DNA of 6,490 nucleotides from NCBI GenBank assembly GCA_001775555.1, contig MEXE01000045.1, positions 1 to 6,490 of the forward strand, in the 5' to 3' direction. The notes beneath the pieces were generated by a model. That model searched no databases. It saw only the letters and a program-made list of their open reading frames with translations, and was not told where the DNA came from. Below are positions 1-4,786 of this stretch, piece by piece. Position 1 is the stretch's first letter, and each line of letters opens with the position of its first letter. The translations under genes and the position numbers were made by a program. Origin of the DNA: Candidatus Amesbacteria bacterium RBG_19FT_COMBO_48_16. GTDB lineage: Bacteria; Patescibacteriota; Microgenomatia; CAZETR01; Amesbacteraceae.

Positions 1-98
1 AGATTTACCCATTTATCCGTCTTCTTCGGCCACTTAACCTCCGCCCCCTCCCCAACTTTTAACTTTTCATTTTTAACTTTTAACTTACCTGTTGCCAT
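1..98 (-). CDS. 5' end of an unidentified protein (runs off the left edge)
   Basis: An open frame starts at an ATG at 96-98 on the minus strand and stays open to the window edge, giving about 32 residues beginning MATGKLKVKNEKLKV and continuing through a WPKK...DKWVN stretch. A GGTGAG ribosome-binding sequence (103-108) lies four bases upstream of the ATG, which is the main reason to accept it despite its shortness. It is too short to assign a family. Residues 5-15 are encoded by an AT-rich simple repeat (about 54-87), so the N-terminus may be a recently altered, variable tail. It is divergent from the gene at 145, with 46 bases between the start codons. The alternative is a chance open frame, since 98 bases without a stop is weak evidence alone; the good ribosome-binding site tips the balance. 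Confidence 0.5.
   Translation of the reverse strand, partial: MATGKLKVKNEKLKVGEGAEVKWPKKTDKWVN
54..87. repeat. AT-rich simple repeat of AACTTTT/TTTTAACTT units
   Basis: Units of the type AACTTTTAACTTTT (54-67) recur as TTTTAACTTTTAACTTA (71-87), with TTTTCATTTTT between them. The repeat lies inside the minus-strand partial gene and is translated as KLKVKNEKLKV. It is similar in style, though not in exact sequence, to the TTGAATTTT-type tract inside the transketolase C-terminal gene. Confidence 0.7.
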
Positions 99-102
99 TT
101 TT

Positions 103-108
103 CTCACC
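103..108 (-). promoter_or_regulatory. Ribosome-binding site (GGTGAG) for the left-edge gene
   Basis: Read on the minus strand, GGTGAG followed by four A residues directly precedes the ATG at 98. It matches the GGTGA portion of the anti-Shine-Dalgarno complement and is among the clearest ribosome-binding sites in the window. It decides the start of the partial gene. Confidence 0.55.
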
Positions 109-132
109 GCCCTTCATTCAGATTATTTATTA

Positions 133-138
133 TATACT
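133..138 (+). promoter_or_regulatory. Possible -10 box (TATACT), leaderless arrangement
   Basis: TATACT matches the bacterial -10 consensus at five of six positions and lies six bases before the ATG at 145. A transcript starting at the usual distance would begin at or next to that ATG. This agrees with the absence of any Shine-Dalgarno sequence there. No good -35 hexamer is seen at the expected spacing, so the call is weak; the surrounding AT-rich stretch could produce this match by chance. Confidence 0.25.
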
Positions 139-144
139 CAAACT

Positions 145-1311
145 ATGCCTATCTCCAAGAGATTCTTTTCATACCTTCTTCTCTACACAATTTTTATTTC
201 CGTATTCATAACCTTCTTCAGTCAAACCGCTCGTCCAAAAATATATTCAGTGCATATTCCTGACACATCATCCTGGCAAACCCACACCAGTCCCAGCTTT
301 GAATTCAAATATCCTCCTGATTGGACCATAGAGTCCTCGGGAAACGATCGTTGGAAACTACTTGTAAAGAACGCCGGTAGATCCCAAGTCGCCCTAATCG
401 ACACCTCAACTTTTTTTACCGAGATTAACTCCCTTCCCTGCAATCCATCGAACTGCCGCATCGAAACCGTAAACCCTCCCTCCATAGGCAGAGTGGACAT
501 CAAATGGTACGCAAGTCAAGGTCAGGCTATAATTGATATCAGCGGAGCTTACGGCATCGTGTTCAACTTCACCGCCACTAGTCCCCAAGATAAAGAACGT
601 TTAAAACAACTCCTCTCCACCTTTCGATTTATCTATCCTTCCATTTCTTCCGCCCCCATTCCATCCTCCCCTGTCTGCTCTCTGTCCCAACCGGCTCCGG
701 CCCCCCCAGGTTGGAAAAAGTTTACCGACGCCAAACAGGGTTATGAATTTAGTTATCCCGCCGCCTACGCCTTCCGAAATGATAGTTTTACTGCAGTCAG
801 CAAACACACCTCCCAGGGGTTAATAACTCTATATATGAGTCCCGATTCGCAAGGGTCACCCTGTGCCAACGCCGCCTGTAATCAACAAAGAGACATTTCG
901 CTCACTCTCTGCGATAAAAACTACACCACCTCCCAAATTTGGCCTTATCATGACGGTCTTTATACCTTCAAAATATCCCTGGCATCCCCCCACGAATACT
1001 CTCTCGACGTCGGCGCCTCATATCCCAACGAATCAGACTTGGCAGAATTAAATAGCATCCTCAAAACAATCAGGTTTATTCCCGAAAACACCTCTACCCA
1101 GACAGCAACCCCAACTGAACCCTGCAAAATTAGCGGCTGCAGTTCCGAACTGTGTATCGACGCTTCTTCACCTGATATTGGTTCTGTTTGTATTTATCGT
1201 AATGAATACTCCTGTTATAGATTCTCCGCATGCGAAAAACAAAGCAACGGTCAATGCGACTGGACTCAAACCCCCCAATATCTATCTTGTCTGAGTAATC
1301 TCCCCAAATAG
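145..1311 (+). CDS. Membrane-anchored/exported protein: two PsbP-like segments plus C-terminal eight-cysteine-cluster domain
   Basis: The product has 388 residues. Residues about 7-25 form a hydrophobic stretch after K5-R6, so it is a signal peptide or N-terminal anchor; no lipobox cysteine follows it. Two similar extracytoplasmic segments come next, about 48-163 and 190-313. Each opens with an (Y/F)EF.YP motif (SFEFKYPPDW at 51-60, GYEFSYPAAY at 199-208) and closes with an L..T.RFI motif (156-163, 306-312), which indicates an internal duplication of a PsbP-like fold. Proline/serine-rich linkers separate them (about 164-189 and 313-326). The tail holds exactly eight cysteines (327, 332, 337, 349, 357, 363, 371, 382) with the GCSSELC, YSCYR and C.W pattern of the 'eight-cysteine-cluster' domain. 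Its function is unknown; a cell-surface binding or structural role with disulfides is an inference. The ATG at 145 lacks a Shine-Dalgarno sequence. It converges on transketolase-C with a 26-base gap. Confidence 0.85.
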   Translation: MPISKRFFSYLLLYTIFISVFITFFSQTARPKIYSVHIPDTSSWQTHTSPSFEFKYPPDWTIESSGNDRWKLLVKNAGRSQVALIDTSTFFTEINSLPCNPSNCRIETVNPPSIGRVDIKWYASQGQAIIDISGAYGIVFNFTATSPQDKERLKQLLSTFRFIYPSISSAPIPSSPVCSLSQPAPAPPGWKKFTDAKQGYEFSYPAAYAFRNDSFTAVSKHTSQGLITLYMSPDSQGSPCANAACNQQRDISLTLCDKNYTTSQIWPYHDGLYTFKISLASPHEYSLDVGASYPNESDLAELNSILKTIRFIPENTSTQTATPTEPCKISGCSSELCIDASSPDIGSVCIYRNEYSCYRFSACEKQSNGQCDWTQTPQYLSCLSNLPK

Positions 1312-1337
1312 CTTTCCAAACCCCATTTATTCATAAA

Positions 1338-2372
1338 TTACTTCCTCGATAATACCTTCTTAACGGCCTTTTTTATAGAAGCAACATCCATCCCGTATTT
1401 TTCCAGCAGTTCTTTCGGCTCTCCCGACTCCCCGAAACTGTCCGGCATACCCACAAACTCCATCGGTACGGGAAAATTTTTCGCCAATACTTCCGAGACA
1501 GCCGACCCCATCCCTCCCATTACCTGATGCTCTTCTACTGTTACCACTGCTCCGCATCTTTTTGCCGCATCAACGATTGTCTTTTCATCCATCGGTTTAA
1601 CCGTATGATTATTCACCACCATCGTCCCGATTCCTTCCTCATGCAGCTCTTTCGCCGCAATCAACGATTCATACACCAACGGCCCACACCCAATTATTAC
1701 CACCTGATTTCTGCTATTTGAGCTTTGAATTTGATTTGAATTTTGATTTTTGAATTTTGAATTTAAAGTGGAGTCCCAAAAAATCTCTGCTCTCCCGATC
1801 TCAAAAGGAGTATCGGCAGTAGTAATAATAGGGGTTTTCTCCCTGGCAAACCGCATATACCCCGGCCCCGTCAGAGAAGCTAATGCCACTGTTGCTTTTC
1901 GTGTCTCAATTGCATCACACGGTACCACCACTGTCATATTCGGCAATACCCGCATTATGGTAATGTCCTCAAGGGCTTGATGTGTCGCCCCGTCCGGCCC
2001 TACTGATACTCCGGTATGCGCCCCGGCAATTTTTACCGGCAAATTACTGTAAGCCACCGATACCCTCACCTGGTCCCAGCTCCTACCCGGAGAAAAAACG
2101 GCATACGAAGACACAAAAGGTATTTTCCCTGCCGCCGCCAGTCCCGCCGCAATTCCCGCCATATTCTGCTCTGCCACCCCGCACTCTATAGATCTATGCG
2201 GGTACTTGCGGAAAAAACCTTCCGCCCGGGTGGACTCTTTCAGATCCCCGGTCAACACTACCACCCGCTCATCTTTCTCCCCCAGTTCCAGCAATCCCTG
2301 TCCGTACCCATCCCGCGTCGCCACCAACTCTGGATTTGAGAAAAGAGATAGAGATAGAGATTTATTTAGCAT
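1338..2372 (-). CDS. Transketolase, C-terminal subunit (pyrimidine-binding and C-terminal domains)
   Basis: The product has 344 residues and is the second half of a split, thiamine-diphosphate-dependent transketolase. With the N-terminal subunit it moves two-carbon ketol units between sugar phosphates in the non-oxidative pentose phosphate pathway. Visible features are TRDGYGQGLLELG at 19-31, GDLKESTRA at 42-50, the GVAEQNMAGIAAGLA segment at 65-79 (E68 is the expected glutamate that activates the cofactor), GAHTGVSVGPDGATHQ at 117-132, and a C-terminal domain from about 222. Two regions look abnormal: residues 5-10 (SLSLSL) come from a TCTCTA repeat, and residues about 203-221 (rich in N, S, Q, K) come from a simple repeat placed between EIGRAEIFWD and the QVVIIGCGPLVYE strand. 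The ATG at 2372 overlaps the end of the four-helix gene by 11 bases and has an AGGCGG ribosome-binding sequence four bases upstream (2377-2382), which supports this start. Confidence 0.95.
   Translation of the reverse strand: MLNKSLSLSLFSNPELVATRDGYGQGLLELGEKDERVVVLTGDLKESTRAEGFFRKYPHRSIECGVAEQNMAGIAAGLAAAGKIPFVSSYAVFSPGRSWDQVRVSVAYSNLPVKIAGAHTGVSVGPDGATHQALEDITIMRVLPNMTVVVPCDAIETRKATVALASLTGPGYMRFAREKTPIITTADTPFEIGRAEIFWDSTLNSKFKNQNSNQIQSSNSRNQVVIIGCGPLVYESLIAAKELHEEGIGTMVVNNHTVKPMDEKTIVDAAKRCGAVVTVEEHQVMGGMGSAVSEVLAKNFPVPMEFVGMPDSFGESGEPKELLEKYGMDVASIKKAVKKVLSRK
1714..1766. repeat. AT-rich simple repeat (TTGAATTTT/TTGATTTT units) inside transketolase-C
   Basis: On the plus strand the tract is built of TTTGAATTTGATTTGAATT followed by further TTGA + T-run units up to TTTGAATTTAAAG. 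Read in the coding direction it is made of AATTCAAAA-like units and translates in frame to a polar run containing SKFKNQNSNQIQSSNS. It sits in the expected linker between the central and C-terminal domains, where transketolase homologues normally have a short linker. Reading frame is preserved on both sides. Confidence 0.85.
2333..2363. repeat. Left arm of GATAGAGAT-type inverted repeats flanking the four-helix gene
   Basis: GATTTGAGA (2333-2341) is followed by a GAGATAGAGATAGAGAT run. AGATAGAGATTT at 2352-2363 is matched exactly, in inverted orientation, at 2751-2762, and GATTTGAGA is matched inverted at 2749-2757. The arm overlaps the stop of the four-helix gene and supplies the SLSLSL codons near the start of transketolase-C. 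Confidence 0.75.
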
Positions 2373-2724
2373 TCTTCCGCCTTATCAACCCCGTTAACAT
2401 TTTACACATCTCATCAGCCAAGTAATATACCTTCCTCTTCTCAGCTTCCACTAAATTTAGTAGCCCAACTTGAGAAATAAATACCAATATATTTACCACT
2501 TCATATACTGAACCCTTAGCCATGTTATAAAAGTTTGACTGCTCCTTTAAAGTTACTCTTCCCGACCCTTCAGCAATGTTGTTACTTATAGAAAGCAGGG
2601 CTCTTCTCAATTGATCACCAAAGGAAAATTGATATTTTTGTGGCAACTTTTCTGCAATCTGGAATCCCGCTTTTCCGAATTCAATTGATTTCTTCCATAC
2701 CTCAAGTTTTTGAAATTTAAACAT
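2362..2724 (-). CDS. Four-helix-bundle protein (23S rRNA intervening-sequence protein family, Avd-like)
   Basis: The product has 120 residues, the normal length for this family. Diagnostic motifs are F.KLEVWK at 4-11, QLRRALLSISNNIAEGSGR at 38-56 and AKGSVYEV at 69-76, followed by two more amphipathic helices ending in CKMLTGLIRR. The family was first seen in proteins encoded in 23S rRNA intervening sequences and is structurally related to the Avd accessory protein of diversity-generating retroelements. A general function is not established, and neither rRNA nor reverse transcriptase is present here. The gene sits between the two halves of transketolase and overlaps the second by 11 bases. 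Three sampled 60-base lines are 33-38% G+C, against 52-68% in two lines of the adjoining transketolase-N gene. That contrast, plus inverted repeats at both ends, suggests an insertion rather than an original operon member. The ATG at 2724 has no good Shine-Dalgarno sequence. Confidence 0.93.
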   Translation of the reverse strand: MFKFQKLEVWKKSIEFGKAGFQIAEKLPQKYQFSFGDQLRRALLSISNNIAEGSGRVTLKEQSNFYNMAKGSVYEVVNILVFISQVGLLNLVEAEKRKVYYLADEMCKMLTGLIRRKNAK

Positions 2725-2730
2725 ACTTAA

Positions 2731-2762
2731 TATCTCGATATCTCTATCTCAAATCTCTATCT
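2731..2762. repeat. Right arm of GATAGAGAT-type inverted repeats flanking the four-helix gene
   Basis: This arm lies in the 37-base gap between the transketolase-N stop and the four-helix start. It contains TATCTCGATATCTC followed by TATCTC and AAATCTCTATCT. Inverted relative to the left arm it shares AGATAGAGATTT and GATTTGAGA exactly. Its 19 bases at 2739-2757 also recur exactly, in the same orientation, inside gap at 6324-6342. Confidence 0.75.
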
Positions 2763-3622
2763 TACTCATGCTCGCTTTTGATATTCCCCCACAGTGTTCT
2801 CAGCTGTTTCAAAGCCTTCGCCCCCTCCTCGGGTTTCGGCGGTTTCCCGTGCCAGGCAAAATCCCCTTCCATAAATTCCACGCCTTTCCCTGGTATCGTA
2901 TGCGCAATAACCACTGTCGGATTCTCCCTGATGGTTTTTGCTTTTTCCAAGGCCTCCGCCACTTCCCGGATATTATGCCCGTCTGCTTCCAAAACAGTCC
3001 AATTAAACGCCCTCCACTTATCTGCCAAGGGCTCAAGCGGCATTACCTCCTCCGTATACCCGTCGATCTGAATATTATTCCTGTCCACGATCGCCGTCAG
3101 GTTAAACAAATTATTATTCCCCGCAAACATCACCGCCTCCCACGTCTGCCCTTCCTGCTCTTCCGCGTCACTCATCAGACAATACACCCGCCACCTGGCC
3201 TCATCCATCCTTGCCGCCAGCGCCTGGCCCACAGCCTGCGACAATCCCTGGCCTAATGGCCCCCCCGTATTCTCCACCCCGGGTAATTCCCGATAGTGTG
3301 GATGCCCCTGCAGGGGACTGCCTAATTTTCTAAGCGTCAAAAGTTCCCGGTGCGAAAATGCTCCCGTGTGAGCCAGTGTTGCATACCATACCGGACAAAT
3401 ATGGCCATTAGACAAGATAACCCTATCCCGATCCGGTTTCCAGGGATCTACCGGATCCCAATTCAAGACTCCGGAAAAATACAAAGCGCAAAACACATCC
3501 GCCATCCCCAAGGGTCCTGCACTATGCCCGGACCCGGCCGAAAGCAGCATCTTTATAATATCCTTCCTTATCTCAATCGCCTTCAACTCCAAGTTTCTGA
3601 CCTGTTCATCTGTTAAAGACAT
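2762..3622 (-). CDS. Transketolase, N-terminal subunit (thiamine diphosphate-binding domain)
   Basis: From the ATG at 3622 the product has 286 residues, beginning MSLTDEQVRNLELKA. The frame can be extended to a TTG at 3634, but the ATG start gives the usual N-terminus; neither has a strong ribosome-binding site. Family features in order are SAGSGHSAGPLGMAD, SNGHICPVWYATLA, a GSPLQGHPH loop, NTGGPLGQGLSQAVGQALAAR, the cofactor/metal motif SDAEEQEGQTWEA, and VDRNNIQIDG, then a C-terminal AHTIPGKGVEFMEG...WHGKPP segment. The GDGE core usual in bacteria reads SDAE here; the aspartate is kept, and a serine in the first position is also known in split, archaeal-type transketolases. It supplies the diphosphate-binding half and should pair with the subunit ending at 1338 to form an enzyme converting xylulose 5-phosphate plus ribose 5-phosphate or erythrose 4-phosphate. 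It starts 41 bases after the palindrome. Confidence 0.95.
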   Translation of the reverse strand: MSLTDEQVRNLELKAIEIRKDIIKMLLSAGSGHSAGPLGMADVFCALYFSGVLNWDPVDPWKPDRDRVILSNGHICPVWYATLAHTGAFSHRELLTLRKLGSPLQGHPHYRELPGVENTGGPLGQGLSQAVGQALAARMDEARWRVYCLMSDAEEQEGQTWEAVMFAGNNNLFNLTAIVDRNNIQIDGYTEEVMPLEPLADKWRAFNWTVLEADGHNIREVAEALEKAKTIRENPTVVIAHTIPGKGVEFMEGDFAWHGKPPKPEEGAKALKQLRTLWGNIKSEHE

Positions 3623-3662
3623 ATATCTTAGCAAGCTGTATCGGTAACTTTCTGACTAATCA

Positions 3663-3761
3663 TAGCGCATGCAGGGGTGTGCGAACAGGAGCGCAACGGG
3701 TCCGCGGAGCCGAAGGCGAGAGGGAGGTGAGCACCTGCAGTCGCATACCCCGAATGCGCTA
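3663..3761. repeat. 99-bp GC-rich imperfect palindrome (MITE/REP-like element or structured RNA)
   Basis: TAGCGCAT at 3663-3670 is the exact inverse complement of ATGCGCTA at 3754-3761. After a 3/2-base internal loop, GGGGTGTGCGA (3674-3684) pairs with TCGCATACCCC (3741-3751), with ten Watson-Crick pairs and one G-T wobble. That gives 19 pairs in arms of about 22 bases. The interior contains smaller hairpins: AGGTG/CACCT around 3725-3736, GCC/GGC around 3711, and the 8-base palindrome TCCGCGGA at 3701-3708. It begins four bases after the LOG stop codon (minus-strand sense) and ends 41 bases before the transketolase-N ATG. No T-run follows on the minus strand, so it is not a standard intrinsic terminator. 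It could be a miniature inverted-repeat element, a REP-like unit, or an mRNA leader/stabiliser. Confidence 0.7.
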
Positions 3762-3765
3762 CCAT

Positions 3766-4380
3766 TTACAACTCAAACGGTTTCTCCGCCTCATTAAACG
3801 CATGGTGCCCGTGCTTCAGCATCAATTCAAACAGCTCCAGCGCCTTGATCACTTCTTCCGCACTGCTGACTACTCTGTACACCTGAAATTCCTCCGGCCG
3901 CATCCGCATGTTAGACATAAACGCCGCCATAATGTTCTCCCAAAACTTACCGTAAAGTATCAGCGGCTTATGGTGCCCGAAATAAAGTCTGGCCAACCCC
4001 CATGCCATCCCGAATTCCGAAATTGTCCCCGTCCCCCCTTTAAATATTACATACGCCTGCCCCACATCCAGTAATTTTAGTGTTCTTTCCAGGTAACTTT
4101 CCGTTTTAAACTCCTCATCAATCGGGTTCTTTTTGTCACGACCTTCGAATAGCGCCACGTCTTTCGGATAAAACGTTACTCCTATCACCTTGCCTCCCGC
4201 CGACTTGGCTCCCTTAGAAGTCGCCCGCATCACTCCGGGCCCCCCGCCGTTAGCCACCACATATCCGGCAGTTGCCAATGCTTCTCCCACCTCATATGCA
4301 TCCCTGTACAAAGGTTCATCTTCATGCGCATCCGCAAATCCCAGGCACGTCACCACCCGGATCAGTTTTGTGCTCTCCAT
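3766..4380 (-). CDS. LOG-family protein (nucleoside 5'-monophosphate phosphoribohydrolase, lysine decarboxylase-like fold)
   Basis: The product has 204 residues, a typical family length. The Rossmann-like fold shows ANGGGPGVMRATSKGA at 43-58, the arginine-bearing segment SYLERTLKLL at 95-104 (R99), and KGGTGTISEFGMAWG at 114-128, which corresponds to the family PGG.GT..E signature. The signature proline is a lysine here, while both glycines, the GT and the glutamate (E122) remain. Characterised LOG enzymes hydrolyse nucleoside 5'-monophosphates such as AMP or cytokinin ribotides to free base plus ribose 5-phosphate. Substrate cannot be read from the sequence. Its place beside transketolase and an epimerase homologue suggests a role in feeding ribose 5-phosphate into central carbon metabolism (inference). 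The ATG at 4380 is the only in-frame choice nearby; it lies at the end of a GATG triplicate (4378-4388). The gene is 52 bases downstream of the small cysteine-rich gene. Confidence 0.9.
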   Translation of the reverse strand: MESTKLIRVVTCLGFADAHEDEPLYRDAYEVGEALATAGYVVANGGGPGVMRATSKGAKSAGGKVIGVTFYPKDVALFEGRDKKNPIDEEFKTESYLERTLKLLDVGQAYVIFKGGTGTISEFGMAWGLARLYFGHHKPLILYGKFWENIMAAFMSNMRMRPEEFQVYRVVSSAEEVIKALELFELMLKHGHHAFNEAEKPFEL

Positions 4381-4432
4381 CCATCCATCTTACCACCCCA
4401 AAACCCGCTTCACTCCCACCGCCGTCCAAAAT

Positions 4433-4786
4433 TTATCGCCGTTCACCCTCCTCGACTCCGTACAACTTTTCAATTATCTGTGATATTCTCCCGCACAACC
4501 TGTACTTCGTCCCAGCTGAACACCCCACATATTTGCAAATATCCGCTCCCCTAGCTCGCCGATCTCTGCTTACTATTTCGTCAAATTCAGTCTTCGAATA
4601 TACACACCCCGCCACACCTCCGCCCTCACTTCCACCACAACACCCACAACCGCAAACCACATAAGTTTCCCCCGTCCCACCCACCGGTATCGGCCCGCCC
4701 AATACCCTCACATACAAAAACCCCAATAGATACACCAGCACTATCCCCCCACCGACCACCAGCCACCACCTCGTTTTCTTCACCAC
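4433..4786 (-). CDS. Small cysteine-rich single-pass membrane protein, function unknown
   Basis: The product has 117 residues from a GTG at 4786 (a second GTG follows directly). The start overlaps the stop of the epimerase gene by one base (TAGTG), which supports it being a real, coupled gene. After a basic tip (K3, K4, R6) residues about 7-29 form one hydrophobic helix, then a G/P-rich link leads to a cysteine-rich region: CGCGCC at 45-50, then C61, C84, C89 and C98, eight cysteines in all. A charged stretch between C61 and C84 (KTEFDEIVSRDRRARG) and a KYVGCS.G.KYRLC segment look like a folded domain rather than low complexity. The predicted topology is N-in with the cysteine domain outside, so disulfides or metal binding are possible. 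It does not match the eight-cysteine domain of the 145-1311 protein, which has different spacing and tryptophan/tyrosine content. I recognise no named family with confidence. Confidence 0.65.
   Translation of the reverse strand: MVKKTRWWLVVGGGIVLVYLLGFLYVRVLGGPIPVGGTGETYVVCGCGCCGGSEGGGVAGCVYSKTEFDEIVSRDRRARGADICKYVGCSAGTKYRLCGRISQIIEKLYGVEEGERR

Noticed and set aside
2333..2762. Four-helix gene as part of a diversity-generating retroelement or a 23S rRNA intervening sequence
   Set aside because: No reverse transcriptase, template/variable repeat pair or rRNA sequence is present. Only the protein family is shared.
1714..2763. CRISPR array from the several short repeats
   Set aside because: The repeats are low-complexity, unequal in length, not evenly spaced and lie mostly inside genes; there are no spacers or cas genes.
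2768..3256. Plus-strand open frames overlapping the transketolase, LOG, epimerase and gap genes, some over 150 codons
   Set aside because: They are antisense shadows of clearly conserved minus-strand proteins. Their translations are rich in Arg, His, Pro and Ser, with no recognisable motifs, as expected from reading GC-rich genes on the wrong strand.
1338..3622. Transketolase as a single gene broken by a frameshift or insertion
   Set aside because: Both halves are complete with their own starts and stops at the natural domain boundary. Split transketolases are well known in archaea and many bacteria, so this is a normal two-subunit form.
3663..3761. Palindrome as an intrinsic transcription terminator or a tRNA
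   Set aside because: No T-run follows the stem on either strand. The arms enclose over 50 bases with no cloverleaf, T-loop or CCA pattern.
4378..4388. GATG triplicate at the LOG start as a phase-variation tract
   Set aside because: Three four-base units are too few to suggest slippage, and the upstream ATGs are in other frames, so only one start gives the protein.
4433..4786. Small cysteine-rich protein as another copy of the eight-cysteine domain of the 145-1311 protein
   Set aside because: Both have eight cysteines, but the spacing differs (CGCGCC cluster versus evenly spread), and the CYR, C.W and GCSSELC pattern is missing.
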